Origin: Bacilli bacterium
GTDB taxonomy: Bacteria > Bacillota > Bacilli > Bacillales > Amphibacillaceae
Length of the DNA: 61,287 nucleotides
NCBI GenBank assembly: GCA_012518125.1
Contig: JAAYTF010000140.1
Coordinates: 1 to 61,287 of the forward strand
Reading direction: 5' to 3'
In this document: piece by piece, positions 10,489-19,062 of the stretch
Layout: every line of letters starts with the position of its first letter
How positions within the stretch are numbered: the first letter of the stretch is position 1
Translations under genes and position numbers: made by a program
The notes under the pieces: model-generated
The model's database searches: none
What the model was told of the DNA's origin: nothing
The model's input: the letters and a program-made list of their open reading frames with translations, nothing else

Positions 10489-11866
10489 TTCATTGACGCG
10501 GAAAAAAGAAAAGTTTGTTCCGATTGAACCGAACAAGGTGAAAATGTACGTTTGCGGACCGACGGTTTACAACTACATTCATATCGGAAATGCACGCCCA
10601 GCGATCGTTTTTGACACGGTAAGACGTTATTTTGAATACAAAGGATACGAAGTGACATACGTCTTAAACTTCACCGACGTGGACGACAAAATCATCAACG
10701 CTTCAAAAGAAACCGGCGAAAGTGTCGAGTCGCTGACAAACCGGTTCATTAACGCATATTTAAAAGACGTCGGCGCCCTTGGCGTCAAAAAGGCGACGCA
10801 CCATCCGCGCGTGACGGAAACGATCGACGAAATCATCAAGTTCATCGAAGCGTTGATCGAAAAAGGCTATGCGTATGAAGTGGACGGTGACGTCTATTTT
10901 CAACCTCGCAAATTCAAAGATTACGGGAAATTATCGGATCAATCGATTGATGAACTGAGAGCAGGCGCCCGGATCAAAGTCGGCGAAAAGAAAAAAGACC
11001 CGCTCGATTTTGCGCTTTGGAAAAAAGCGAAAGAAGGCGAAATTTCTTGGGATTCGCCATGGGGCAAAGGCCGCCCAGGTTGGCATATCGAGTGCTCGGC
11101 GATGGTGAGAAAATACCTGGGCGAAACGATTGATATCCACGCTGGCGGGCAGGATTTGACGTTCCCGCATCATGAAAACGAAATCGCTCAATCGGAAGCC
11201 TTGACCGGCAAACCTTTCGCCAACTATTGGATGCATAACGGTTACATCAACATTGACAATGAAAAAATGTCGAAATCGCTCGGAAACTTCATTTTGACGA
11301 AGGACATCATTGCAAAATACGATCCGATGGTTGTCCGCTTCTTCATGTTGAGCGTCCATTACCGCAATCCGATCAATTTCACAGATGAATTGTTGGAAAG
11401 TGCGAAAAACAGCCTCGAACGCATCCGGATTTCATATCAAAACTTGGAGCACCGTAAAAAAGCAAGCACGAACTTGGCGCTCGATTCCGAACAATGGCTG
11501 GAAAAAATCGCAGAAAAGATCGATGCGTTCGAAGCGGCGATGGACGATGATTTTAATACGGCAAACGCCATCACCGTACTGTTTGAATTGTCCCGAGAAG
11601 CGAACCTCTATTTGGAGAAAAACCAGACGGACGTTAAAGTGATCGAAGCGTTCCAAAACGCGATGAAAACAATCCTTGACGTGTTGGGCATCGAGATGGA
11701 AGAGGAAGATTTGCTCGATGATGAAATCGAGCGTTTGATCGAAGAACGCAATGAAGCGAGAAAGGCGCGGGATTTTGAGCGGGCTGACAAAATAAGAGAC
11801 ATGTTGCTTGAGAAAAATATCATCCTAGAAGATACGCCTCAAGGTGTGCGTTGGCGCAGGAAATAA
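10469..11866 (+). CDS. cysS: Cysteinyl-tRNA synthetase
   Basis: 465 aa, class I synthetase. Motifs: the zinc-site Cys in CGPTVYN, HIGH as YIHIGNARP near residue 33, and KMSKS exactly as KMSKSLGNF near 267. The C-terminal helical domain recognises the anticodon. The start lies inside cysE with AAAGGAAGGTAGAG upstream, so translation of the two is coupled. Confidence 0.97.
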   Translation: MSITIYNSLTRKKEKFVPIEPNKVKMYVCGPTVYNYIHIGNARPAIVFDTVRRYFEYKGYEVTYVLNFTDVDDKIINASKETGESVESLTNRFINAYLKDVGALGVKKATHHPRVTETIDEIIKFIEALIEKGYAYEVDGDVYFQPRKFKDYGKLSDQSIDELRAGARIKVGEKKKDPLDFALWKKAKEGEISWDSPWGKGRPGWHIECSAMVRKYLGETIDIHAGGQDLTFPHHENEIAQSEALTGKPFANYWMHNGYINIDNEKMSKSLGNFILTKDIIAKYDPMVVRFFMLSVHYRNPINFTDELLESAKNSLERIRISYQNLEHRKKASTNLALDSEQWLEKIAEKIDAFEAAMDDDFNTANAITVLFELSREANLYLEKNQTDVKVIEAFQNAMKTILDVLGIEMEEEDLLDDEIERLIEERNEARKARDFERADKIRDMLLEKNIILEDTPQGVRWRRK

Positions 11867-11867
11867 C

Positions 11868-12263
11868 ATGGTGAAAGCGAACGAATTGAACAGCGTTGCC
11901 TTGGCATACATCGGCGATGCCGTTTACGAGCTTCATGTCCGCCGCTTTTTGATTGAAGCAGGCAACGTGAAACCGAACGAATTGCATCAATTAGCCGTTC
12001 AGTACGTATCCGCACCCGCTCAAGCAAACGTGATCAAACATTGGCTCGAAGAAAAAATGCTCACACGTGAAGAAGAAGCGGTTTTCCGCCGGGGACGGAA
12101 TGCCAAAACCCATTCCTCCCCGAAAAACATTTCCGTGGAAGATTACAAATATTCGACAGGATTTGAAGCGTTAATCGGGTACCTTTATTTAAAGAATGAT
12201 GAAAAACGGTTGAACGAATTAATCGAAATGGCGCTAAAAAAGCCGTTTCATAAGGATGATTGA
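11868..12263 (+). CDS. mrnC: Mini-ribonuclease III (MrnC)
   Basis: 131 aa: an RNase III catalytic domain without the double-stranded RNA-binding domain. The catalytic signature is AYIGDAVYELHVR near residue 12, and the conserved AKTHSSPKN and STGFEALIGYLYL motifs follow. It matures 23S rRNA in Bacillus. I chose ATG 11868, 1 nt after the cysS stop, over the upstream in-frame GTG 11844 because the protein then matches family length. Confidence 0.95.
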   Translation: MVKANELNSVALAYIGDAVYELHVRRFLIEAGNVKPNELHQLAVQYVSAPAQANVIKHWLEEKMLTREEEAVFRRGRNAKTHSSPKNISVEDYKYSTGFEALIGYLYLKNDEKRLNELIEMALKKPFHKDD

Positions 12264-12266
12264 CAG

Positions 12267-13013
12267 ATGCCGGAAGAAATGATCATTGGAAAAAATGCAC
12301 TTTTTCATGCAATCAAATCAGGTAGGACCATTCATAAAGTCTACCTGTCCCACCAACTGAACCAAAAAACGGAAAATGAAATCCGCCGCGCTTTGGGCAA
12401 GCAAAAAGTACCAATCCAAAAAGTGCCGCGCAAAAAACTTGACGAACTGACGAAAGGAAAACATCAAGGGATCGTCGCTGTCGTCGCGGAATATACGTAT
12501 CACACTTTGGAAGCAGTGCTGGAAAAAGCCCGCAAAAAGGACGAGCTCCCTTTTCTCGTCATTTTGGATCAATTGGAAGATCCGCATAATTTAGGTGCTA
12601 TATTGCGGACGGCCGATGCAACCGGTGTGCACGGCGTAATCATTCCGAAACACCGTGCAGTCGGCCTCACCGAAACGGTGGCCAAAGCATCCGCCGGCGC
12701 CATCGAACATGTTCCTGTCGTCCGCGTGACGAATATTGCGCAAACGATCGATCGGTTAAAAAAAGAAGAAAACATTTGGGTCGTCGGTGCGGATGAACGG
12801 CAGTCGGAAGATTATCGCACGCTCGATGGCAGAAGCGCGCTCGCCATTGTCATCGGCAATGAAGGCAAAGGTATTTCGCGGATCGTCAAAGAAAAATGCG
12901 ACTGGTTCGTCCACATCCCGATGCAAGGGGAAGTGCCTTCATTGAATGCTTCGGTCGCAGCAAGCATTCTCATGTATGAAATATATCGAAAACGAAATCC
13001 GTTGGGTGAATGA
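12267..13013 (+). CDS. rlmB: SpoU-family 23S rRNA 2'-O-methyltransferase (RlmB-type)
   Basis: 248 aa. An N-terminal substrate-binding domain (about 1-75) precedes a SPOUT methyltransferase domain with motifs DQLEDPHNLGAILRTADA (about 92-109), IGNEGKGIS (about 195) and PMQGEVPSLNASVA near the end. It is expected to methylate the ribose of a conserved guanosine in 23S rRNA. It starts 3 nt after mrnC, so two rRNA-processing genes are coupled. Confidence 0.93.
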   Translation: MPEEMIIGKNALFHAIKSGRTIHKVYLSHQLNQKTENEIRRALGKQKVPIQKVPRKKLDELTKGKHQGIVAVVAEYTYHTLEAVLEKARKKDELPFLVILDQLEDPHNLGAILRTADATGVHGVIIPKHRAVGLTETVAKASAGAIEHVPVVRVTNIAQTIDRLKKEENIWVVGADERQSEDYRTLDGRSALAIVIGNEGKGISRIVKEKCDWFVHIPMQGEVPSLNASVAASILMYEIYRKRNPLGE

Positions 13014-13014
13014 A

Positions 13015-13530
13015 ATGGATGTATTAGTCATTGATGGATACAACGTGATCAACGCATCAGAAGAATTGACGAAGCTGCAGCGAAAAGATATCGAACTTGC
13101 AAGGAATCGCCTGATCGAACATATGCAAGAATATCATGCTTACACGAAAATCCGGGTAATCATCGTATTTGATGCGTTATATGTAAAAGGAATCGAACAA
13201 CGGGAACAGGCAAATGGCGTTGAAGTCATCTACACCCGTGAAGATGAAACCGCCGATGAATGCATCGAACGACTTGTCAAACAATTGAAAACCATCGACA
13301 ACGAAGTGTATGTCGCCACGAGCGATTATTTGGAACAACGGACGATATTCAGCCGCGGCGCATTAAGAATGTCCGCCCGGGAATTGTTGTTAGAATTGGA
13401 ACAATTAGAACAAACGTTCTCCGAAGAGATCGAAGCTAATTACAATAAAAAAACCGAAATGAAGATCACGTTTCCCGATGAAGTGAAAGCGAAACTTGAA
13501 AAAATACGTCGAAGGAAAAGCGGAAATTAA
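13015..13530 (+). CDS. yacP: YacP/Rae1, NYN-domain ribosome-associated endonuclease
   Basis: 171 aa, NYN (PIN-like) nuclease domain. Acidic active-site residues are visible in LVIDGYNVINA (Asp 6), DETADECIERL and VATSD. The B. subtilis homologue Rae1 cleaves specific mRNAs in the ribosomal A site. Start ATG 13015 is 1 nt after the rlmB stop; the frame extends further up but only inside rlmB. Confidence 0.92.
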   Translation: MDVLVIDGYNVINASEELTKLQRKDIELARNRLIEHMQEYHAYTKIRVIIVFDALYVKGIEQREQANGVEVIYTREDETADECIERLVKQLKTIDNEVYVATSDYLEQRTIFSRGALRMSARELLLELEQLEQTFSEEIEANYNKKTEMKITFPDEVKAKLEKIRRRKSGN

Positions 13531-13579
13531 GAACCTTTGTCGAACTTTCCAATATTTGTTTTTAAAACAAAAAACTGTA

Positions 13580-13608
13580 TTGACGAATAGTGAAGATGCT
13601 TGTATACT
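13580..13608 (+). promoter_or_regulatory. sigH promoter
   Basis: TTGACG 13580-13585, a 17-bp spacer and TATACT 13603-13608, a good sigma-A match 50 bases before sigH. It uncouples sigH from the cysES operon. I see no clear terminator after yacP. Confidence 0.78.
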
Positions 13609-13657
13609 CATACGTAATATATAGAATCATGCCGATTATCGGAGGGGAATCATTTAA

Positions 13658-14302
13658 ATGGGAACTGTAAAAGTCGAGAAGTCTTACACAACGCTGCTTG
13701 ATGAGGATTTAATTCCATACGTGCACCGCGGCGACGAAAAAGCGACGGAATACATTTTAAACAAGTACGAACATATCGTTCGCAAAAAGGCGAGCGGTTA
13801 CTTCTTGGTCGGCAGCGACCGTGACGATGTCGTCCAGGAAGGGCGCATCGGCCTTTTTAAAGCGATTTCCGATTACGATGCGTCCAAGAAATCTTCTTTC
13901 CGGTCATTTGCCGAACTGTGCATCACGAGGCAAATCATCACATCGATCAAAAATACGACGCGATTAAAACATTTGCCGTTGAATTCGTATGTCTCCCTTT
14001 ATAAGCCGGTTCATGAAGATGAAGAAGCGCGCATGCTGCTCGAGACGATACATAGCCATGATGATTCGGACCCGTTGGAGCGGCTGATCGACGAAGAGCG
14101 ATACAATCATATTCAAAACGAAATCATGAAAGCGTTAACACGCTTGGAGTGGGACGTGCTCCATTTATATTTGCACGGATTTTCGTATGAAGAAATTGCG
14201 GAAAAACTGAATCGGCAGGAGAAATCGATCGACAACGCATTGCAAAGGGTCCGCCGCAAAATTGAAAAACTGATCGACGAAGATGTATTTTCAAGTTTAT
14301 AA
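13658..14302 (+). CDS. sigH: RNA polymerase sigma-H factor (early sporulation/competence)
   Basis: 214 aa. Region 2 has the core-binding and -10-recognition segment (DRDDVVQEGRIGLFKAI, about 48-64) and region 4 the helix-turn-helix near the C-terminus (YEEIAEKLNRQEKSIDNALQRVRRK, given here as 178-202). In Bacillus it drives stationary-phase and early sporulation genes. Its position between yacP and rpmG-secE is conserved. RBS is CGGAGGGG. Confidence 0.95.
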   Translation: MGTVKVEKSYTTLLDEDLIPYVHRGDEKATEYILNKYEHIVRKKASGYFLVGSDRDDVVQEGRIGLFKAISDYDASKKSSFRSFAELCITRQIITSIKNTTRLKHLPLNSYVSLYKPVHEDEEARMLLETIHSHDDSDPLERLIDEERYNHIQNEIMKALTRLEWDVLHLYLHGFSYEEIAEKLNRQEKSIDNALQRVRRKIEKLIDEDVFSSL

Positions 14303-14329
14303 ATAAACGGAACCGTAAATGGGAATTGA

Positions 14330-14358
14330 TTGACAGGGAAAATTAAGCATGATATATT
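14330..14358 (+). promoter_or_regulatory. rpmG-secE promoter
   Basis: TTGACA 14330-14335, a 17-bp spacer and TATATT 14353-14358, close to the sigma-A consensus and 30 bases before rpmG. Confidence 0.82.
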
Positions 14359-14387
14359 AATTTGGAAAATGAATAACGGTGAAGAAG

Positions 14388-14537
14388 ATGAACAAGAAAG
14401 TAATATTGGCTTGCACTGTCTGCTTAAACCGGAACTATTCGACGATGAAAAACACGTTCAAACACCCGGAACGTTTGGAAATTATGAAATATTGCAAATA
14501 CTGTAATAAACATACGTTGCATAAAGAAACAAAATAG
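14388..14537 (+). CDS. rpmG: Ribosomal protein L33, zinc form
   Basis: 49 aa, beginning [12 protein letters not shown]. Two CxxC pairs (C9/C12 and C36/C39) mark it as the zinc-binding C+ paralogue, which is stable only with enough zinc. It lies just before secE as in other Bacillales. RBS is GGTGAAGAAG. Confidence 0.93.
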   Translation: MNKKVILACTVCLNRNYSTMKNTFKHPERLEIMKYCKYCNKHTLHKETK

Positions 14538-14557
14538 GGGAAATCTGGAGGAAAACC

Positions 14558-14737
14558 GTGAAGATTATCGAGTTTCTAAAAAACGTAGCCCGTGAAATGC
14601 GCAAGGTTACTTGGCCGAATCGGAAAGAACTTGTCAATTATACAATCACGGTCGTCGTAACCGTCTTGTTTTTCGCAGCCTTTTTCTTTGTCGTGGACTT
14701 GGGAATATCAAGCATTCTGAACCTATTTTTTGAATAA
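14558..14737 (+). CDS. secE: SecE, preprotein translocase subunit
   Basis: 59 aa with a GTG start behind TCTGGAGGAAAA. It is the short Gram-positive type: an amphipathic helix with the hallmark MRKVTWPNRKEL (residues 14-25) followed by one membrane span (about 30-55). It clamps SecY in the translocon. It sits directly after rpmG and before the hairpin at 14787. Confidence 0.94.
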   Translation: MKIIEFLKNVAREMRKVTWPNRKELVNYTITVVVTVLFFAAFFFVVDLGISSILNLFFE

Positions 14738-14786
14738 TCAGGATGAAAATATGTTATAATGTAAATAATGGATGATTCCTTTGACA

Positions 14787-14815
14787 AAAACCCGCTTAGA
14801 ACGGGTTTTTAATAT
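14787..14815 (+). terminator. Terminator between secE and nusG
   Basis: AAAACCCG (14787-14794) pairs with CGGGTTTT (14802-14809) around a CTTAGAA loop, followed by further T. It would end the rpmG-secE message. A TATAAT at 14755-14760 upstream of it (candidate -35 TTGAAT at 14730, 19-bp gap) may start a short leader that reads through to nusG. Confidence 0.72.
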
Positions 14816-14899
14816 TGTCTTTTTTTCGGTTGAAACAACTAGTTTGCTATAGATAGAGGACTGAGTTGTGCGAAGCTTCGCGAAGAATGGAGGGAACGA

Positions 14900-15433
14900 A
14901 TGGAAGTAGCATGGTACGTCATCCACACGTATGCTGGATACGAAAACAAAGTGAAGATGAATTTGGAAAAGCGCATTGAATCGATGGGTATGCAAGACAA
15001 AATTTTCCGCATCATCGTTCCGGAAGAAGAGGAAGAAGTAATCAAAGATGGCAAAAAACAAGTGAAAAAGAAAAAAGTGTTCCCAGGATACGTGTTGGCG
15101 GAAATGATCATGACGGACGATTCTTGGTATGTCGTCCGCAATACGCCCGGTGTGACAGGGTTTGTCGGTTCAAGCGGCCAAGGAACAAAACCGACTCCCC
15201 TCTTGCCGCATGAAGTCGATGAATTGTTGAAGCGTATGGGCATGAAGGAAAAAGCGGTCAAAGTAGACTTTGAGATTAAAGAAAATGTCAAAGTCATCGA
15301 CGGTCCTTTCGCGGATATGATTGGAACAATCGAAGAAATAGATTTGGATAAACAGAAGGTAAAAGTCCATGTCAACATGTTTGGCCGTGAAACCCCGGTC
15401 GAATTGGAATTCACCCAAATCGAAAAAGTGTAA
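14900..15433 (+). CDS. nusG: NusG transcription elongation factor
   Basis: 177 aa. The NGN domain (WYVIHTYAGYENKVK from residue 5) binds RNA polymerase, and a C-terminal KOW domain (VKVIDGPFADMIGTI near 133) contacts NusE/S10 or Rho. In Bacillus NusG also promotes sequence-specific pausing. RBS is ATGGAGGGA. Intrinsic hairpins lie on both sides, so nusG may be made mostly as a monocistronic message. Confidence 0.97.
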   Translation: MEVAWYVIHTYAGYENKVKMNLEKRIESMGMQDKIFRIIVPEEEEEVIKDGKKQVKKKKVFPGYVLAEMIMTDDSWYVVRNTPGVTGFVGSSGQGTKPTPLLPHEVDELLKRMGMKEKAVKVDFEIKENVKVIDGPFADMIGTIEEIDLDKQKVKVHVNMFGRETPVELEFTQIEKV

Positions 15434-15461
15434 TCAAAAATGATTACACTTGCTTTTTTTA
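15426..15461 (+). terminator. Strong terminator overlapping the nusG stop codon
   Basis: A perfect 11-bp stem, 15426-15436 with 15441-15451, with an AAAA loop and then GCTTTTTTT. The left arm includes the last nusG codons and its stop. Confidence 0.92.
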
Positions 15462-15570
15462 TCAATCTATGGTAAATTTCCTTTGTTGTACTAACAGTAC
15501 GTTAGTCGATTGAGTGGGAGGTCGTCTTTCGACCGCCAAACCACATCACGAACTAGAGGAGGTGTGTTTC

Positions 15571-15996
15571 GTGGCTAAAAAAGTGATCAACGTTGTTAAA
15601 CTCCAAATCCCGGCAGGAAAAGCGAACCCTGCACCACCAGTAGGTCCTGCATTAGGTCAAGCGGGAATCAACATCATGGGATTTTGCAAAGAGTTTAACG
15701 CAAAAACACAAGACCAAGCTGGATTGATCATTCCAGTTGAAATTACGGTGTACGAAGACCGTTCGTTCACTTTCATTACGAAAACTCCGCCGGCGGCTGT
15801 ATTGTTGAAAAAGGCTGCAGGTATCGAAAAAGCATCCGGAGAACCGAACCGTAATAAAGTGGCGACGGTAAAACGCGACAAAGTGCGTGAAATTGCAGAA
15901 TTGAAAATGAAGGATTTGAACGCTGCGGACATTGAAGCAGCTATGCGCATGATTGAAGGCACTGCAAGAAGTATGGGAATCACCATCGAAGATTAA
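15571..15996 (+). CDS. rplK: Ribosomal protein L11
   Basis: 141 aa, the exact usual length. It has the N-terminal proline-rich linker region ([20 protein letters not shown]) and a C-terminal rRNA-binding domain. It forms the GTPase-associated centre with L10-L12 and is needed for RelA activation. I chose GTG 15571 behind AGAGGAGGTG; an in-frame upstream start at 15514 would add 19 residues unlike L11. Confidence 0.96.
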   Translation: MAKKVINVVKLQIPAGKANPAPPVGPALGQAGINIMGFCKEFNAKTQDQAGLIIPVEITVYEDRSFTFITKTPPAAVLLKKAAGIEKASGEPNRNKVATVKRDKVREIAELKMKDLNAADIEAAMRMIEGTARSMGITIED

Positions 15997-16065
15997 GCTA
16001 AGTGAAAGCAGTGCCGGAAGCGTGGGAGGTTAAACCGTTATTACCACACAAAGGAGGATAAGAAG

Positions 16066-16764
16066 TTGGCGAAAAAAAGAGGCAAAAAATACAAACAAGC
16101 TGTTGAGTTAGTTGATCGTTCAAAAAGCTACGACATCCGCGAAGCCGTCCAACTTGTAAAGAAGACGGCGACAGCGAATTTTGATGAAACGGTCGAAATC
16201 GCCTTCCGTCTCGGCGTCGACCCTAAACATGCGGACCAAAACATCCGCAGCGCAGTCGTACTTCCGCACGGTACCGGAAAAACACAACGTGTATTAGTGT
16301 TTGCAAAAGGTGAAAAAGTCAAAGAAGCGGAAGCTGCAGGCGCAGATTACATCGGCGACGAAGAAACGATCCAAAAAATCAACGATGGCTGGTTCGATTT
16401 TGATGTTGTCGTTGCAACACCGGACATGATGGCCGAAGTTGGAAAGCTGGGTCGTGTATTGGGGCCGAAAGGGCTTATGCCTAACCCGAAAACTGGCACC
16501 GTTACATTCGACATTGAAAAAGCGGTGAAAGAAATCAAAGCGGGTAAAGTGGAATTCCGTGTCGACAAATCAGGAAACATTCACGTACCAGTCGGCAAAG
16601 TTTCTTTCGAAGACGATCAACTAATTGAAAATATCGAGACGATGATCGAAACGATCATCCGCGTCAAGCCGCAAACGTCGAAAGGTAAGTACATCCGCAA
16701 TGTCTCCATCTCTTCGACGATGGGGCCGGGAATCAAGCTGGATGTTTCACCATATGTGAATTAA
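16066..16764 (+). CDS. rplA: Ribosomal protein L1
   Basis: 232 aa with a TTG start behind AAAGGAGGATAAGAAG. It has the two-domain L1 fold with the conserved [15 protein letters not shown] (about 130-144). It forms the mobile L1 stalk that handles E-site tRNA, and L1 often represses its own operon. It ends just 3 nt before a new promoter for rplJL. Confidence 0.96.
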   Translation: MAKKRGKKYKQAVELVDRSKSYDIREAVQLVKKTATANFDETVEIAFRLGVDPKHADQNIRSAVVLPHGTGKTQRVLVFAKGEKVKEAEAAGADYIGDEETIQKINDGWFDFDVVVATPDMMAEVGKLGRVLGPKGLMPNPKTGTVTFDIEKAVKEIKAGKVEFRVDKSGNIHVPVGKVSFEDDQLIENIETMIETIIRVKPQTSKGKYIRNVSISSTMGPGIKLDVSPYVN

Positions 16765-16767
16765 TGG

Positions 16768-16796
16768 TTGACAACATACGTGTAATGTATTACAAT
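16768..16796 (+). promoter_or_regulatory. rplJL promoter
   Basis: TTGACA 16768-16773, a 17-bp spacer and TACAAT 16791-16796, a near-consensus sigma-A promoter just after rplA. Confidence 0.88.
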
Positions 16797-16803
16797 TCAA
16801 TAT

Positions 16804-16962
16804 GTTAAAATCAAATATGTTATACCGTAGACTCAGGGGCGTAACTGCTTAAAAATCCTGCCGAGGTGTACAGACGTTTTTCCACGCATGCGTTTTTGGG
16901 GCGTGTGTGGCGTCTCATTGTGTATGCAAGTACAACCTCCACGTCTACTGTGGAGGTTTTTT
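16804..16962 (+). promoter_or_regulatory. L10-type ribosomal leader with terminator
   Basis: This region holds features of the Firmicute L10 leader: GTAGACTCAGGGGCG near 16829, the TCCTGCCGAGGTGTACAG segment near 16856-16873, and a final terminator CCTCCAC (16936-16942)/GTGGAGG (16950-16956) followed by T6. GTAGAC near 16829 could pair with GTCTAC in the terminator loop, giving an alternative fold. L10(L12)4 binding would be expected to favour termination and balance stalk-protein synthesis. Confidence 0.87.
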
Positions 16963-17006
16963 AATGGTTGCACTGTCGGCTGTATAACATCTTAGGAGGT
17001 GGATGA

Positions 17007-17510
17007 ATGGCTACTCTTGAAAAGAAGAAGCAAATCGTTGAAGAAATCACCGAAAAATTGCAAAACAGCAAGTCTACCATCTTGGTCGATTACCGCGGCT
17101 TAACGGTTGAGGAAATCACCGAACTTCGCAAGCAGCTGCGCGAAAACAACGTAGATTACAAAGTCTACAAAAATACGTTGTCACGCCGTGCGGCGGAAGC
17201 AGCTGGATTGGACGAATTGAAAGAAACGCTCGTTGGACCAACGGCGATTGCGTTCAGCGAAGATGTTGTCGCCCCGGCGAAAATTTTGTACAATTTTGCA
17301 AAAGACCACGAAGCGTTGGAAATCAAAGGCGGCGTAATCGAAGGAAAAGTCGCGACACTGGACGAAATAAAAGAGCTATCGACTTTGCCGGACTACAAAG
17401 GCCTTGTCTCTATGTTGCTTAGCGTATTGCAAGGTCCGATCCGCAACTTTGCTTACGTTGCAAAAGCAGTTGCTGAACAGAAAGAAGGAACAGCCGAAGC
17501 GGCTGAATAA
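17007..17510 (+). CDS. rplJ: Ribosomal protein L10
   Basis: 167 aa. The N-terminal rRNA-binding domain has [18 protein letters not shown] and the C-terminal helix anchors L7/L12 dimers. It is also the likely ligand of its own leader. RBS is TTAGGAGGTGGA. Confidence 0.97.
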   Translation: MATLEKKKQIVEEITEKLQNSKSTILVDYRGLTVEEITELRKQLRENNVDYKVYKNTLSRRAAEAAGLDELKETLVGPTAIAFSEDVVAPAKILYNFAKDHEALEIKGGVIEGKVATLDEIKELSTLPDYKGLVSMLLSVLQGPIRNFAYVAKAVAEQKEGTAEAAE

Positions 17511-17568
17511 TCAACGCATGTTCCTGTTCGTTTAATAAACAAATTTTGAAATTGGGAGGAATAAACAG

Positions 17569-17937
17569 ATGACAAAAGAACAAATCATTGATGCGATAAA
17601 AGAAATGTCTGTTTTGGAATTGAATGAATTAGTGAAAGCAATCGAAGAAGAATTTGGTGTTACCGCAGCAGCACCTGTTGCAGTAGCTGGTGCAGCAGCT
17701 GGCGGCGCTGAAGCAGGCGAAGAAAAGTCTGAATTCGACGTAATCTTGGCTGATGCAGGCGCATCAAAAATCAAAGTTATTAAAGTTGTACGTGAAATTA
17801 CAGGCCTCGGCTTAAAAGATGCAAAAGAATTGGTCGACAACGCTCCAAAGCCAGTTAAAGAAGGCGTAGCGAAAGAAGAAGCTGAAGAAATGAAAGCGAA
17901 GCTTGAAGAAGTTGGCGCGAAAGTTGAATTGAAATAA
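17569..17937 (+). CDS. rplL: Ribosomal protein L7/L12
   Basis: 122 aa. It has an N-terminal dimerisation domain, an alanine/glycine-rich hinge (about 38-52) and the C-terminal factor-binding domain with [12 protein letters not shown]. It recruits translation GTPases. RBS is TGGGAGGAA. A perfect terminator follows 15 nt after the stop. Confidence 0.97.
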   Translation: MTKEQIIDAIKEMSVLELNELVKAIEEEFGVTAAAPVAVAGAAAGGAEAGEEKSEFDVILADAGASKIKVIKVVREITGLGLKDAKELVDNAPKPVKEGVAKEEAEEMKAKLEEVGAKVELK

Positions 17938-17952
17938 CCGGAAATAAATAAG

Positions 17953-17980
17953 AAAGCTCGTCATGATTGACGAGCTTTTA
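17953..17980 (+). terminator. rplJL terminator
   Basis: Perfect 11-bp stem AAAGCTCGTCA (17953-17963)/TGACGAGCTTT (17968-17978) with a TGAT loop; the T-tract is short. Confidence 0.87.
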
Positions 17981-18087
17981 TCTACTTTAAAAACCTTTGA
18001 AATTACGTGTATGTCCGTTTACGATTCTTGAAACAATAATGAAAATAGAGGATCGCTAAATGCGAAGTTGAAACGGGTGAATTTAAA

Positions 18088-18690
18088 GTGACCGACCATT
18101 ATTACTCCCAACAACCACATTCACAATTGGAGACGGAAGAAATCCGCTTTACGTTAAGGAACCATTCATTCACGTTCATCACTGGTTCTGGAGTATTCTC
18201 GAAAAAAACGGTCGATTTTGGAACGCGGCAATTGATCGAGACGTTTGAAGAACCTTCCGTCGCGGGCCCTTTTTTGGATTTGGGATGCGGTTATGGACCG
18301 ATCGGCCTTGCACTGGCAAAATCATTCCCTGAGCGCGTTGTATGGATGACGGATGTCAACGAACGCGCCATCATGCTGGCACAAGAAAATGCGCTTAGAA
18401 ATAAGGTGGAAAACGTAAAAATAGTCATGAGCGATGGGTTTGAACGTATCGAGGAGGAACAATTCGCAGCGATATTGACGAATCCGCCGATACGCGCGGG
18501 GAAAAAGATCGTGTATAGGATGTTGGAAGACAGTTTCAAACATCTTCGCGGTGGCGGTGAACTTTGGGTGGTCGTCCAAAAGAAGCAAGGTGCTCCCTCA
18601 ATGTTCGCTTTTCTGAAGGAAATCTTTTCACAGGCAGAAATCAAACACCGCAAAAAAGGATACCACGTCATTCGTGCGGTAAAAAAATGA
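18088..18690 (+). CDS. ybxB: RsmC-like 16S rRNA (guanine) methyltransferase family protein (YbxB)
   Basis: 200 aa with a GTG start; the nearest upstream purine run is only AAACGGGTG. It is a class I SAM-dependent methyltransferase: motif I DLGCGYGPIGLA (about 63-74) and the NPPIRAGK catalytic motif (about 132), typical of N2-guanine RNA methyltransferases. Its position between rplL and rpoB is conserved in Bacillales. The exact target base cannot be read from sequence. The rpoB promoter begins at the base after its stop. Confidence 0.9.
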   Translation: MTDHYYSQQPHSQLETEEIRFTLRNHSFTFITGSGVFSKKTVDFGTRQLIETFEEPSVAGPFLDLGCGYGPIGLALAKSFPERVVWMTDVNERAIMLAQENALRNKVENVKIVMSDGFERIEEEQFAAILTNPPIRAGKKIVYRMLEDSFKHLRGGGELWVVVQKKQGAPSMFAFLKEIFSQAEIKHRKKGYHVIRAVKK

Positions 18691-18719
18691 TTGACCTTGA
18701 TTTCGTATTGTGATATAAT
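18691..18719 (+). promoter_or_regulatory. rpoBC promoter
   Basis: TTGACC 18691-18696, a 17-bp spacer and TATAAT 18714-18719. The -35 begins at the base after the ybxB stop. The resulting leader before rpoB would be about 335 nt. Confidence 0.85.
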
Positions 18720-18885
18720 TCCTAAATGCCACAATGCATAAATGTTGTCAAGTGAAATTTTTAAAAATGTATAAGATTAAATCGTTTCGGCAAAAATGTG
18801 AAGATAGTGGAGCACATGTCGAATCTTCTATTTATTATAAGGGGTCGGATATAAAATTAGCAATGAATAAATAGCAAATATAAAG

Positions 18886-18915
18886 AAGGTTTTCACAGTA
18901 AAAACCTTTTTTCTA
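18886..18915 (+). terminator. Attenuator-like terminator inside the rpoB leader
   Basis: AAGGTTTT (18886-18893) pairs with AAAACCTT (18901-18908), followed by a T-rich tract. It lies downstream of the rpoB promoter and upstream of the gene, so it can lower rpoBC transcription or be controlled by antitermination. The rest of the 372-base gap (18691-19062) is AT-rich and has no convincing gene. Confidence 0.72.
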
Positions 18916-18981
18916 TTTTATCGTTCTTTTCGGTTTTTAATTTAAAAAAATCATATCGCATTCATACGTAAAAAACAAGAA

Positions 18982-19028
18982 AAAATGCTTGATAACTTTG
19001 ACGACACCAATAAGTGCTTAAGCATTTT
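18982..19028 (+). other. Inverted repeat near the rpoB start
   Basis: AAAATGCTT (18982-18990) and AAGCATTTT (19020-19028) form a perfect 9-bp inverted repeat with a 29-nt loop, ending 34 nt before the rpoB start. It could fold in the leader RNA or serve as a binding site; no known motif is recognised. Confidence 0.4.
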
Positions 19029-19062
19029 AAATAAATACGTTTCATTTTAGGGGTGAAGTTTA

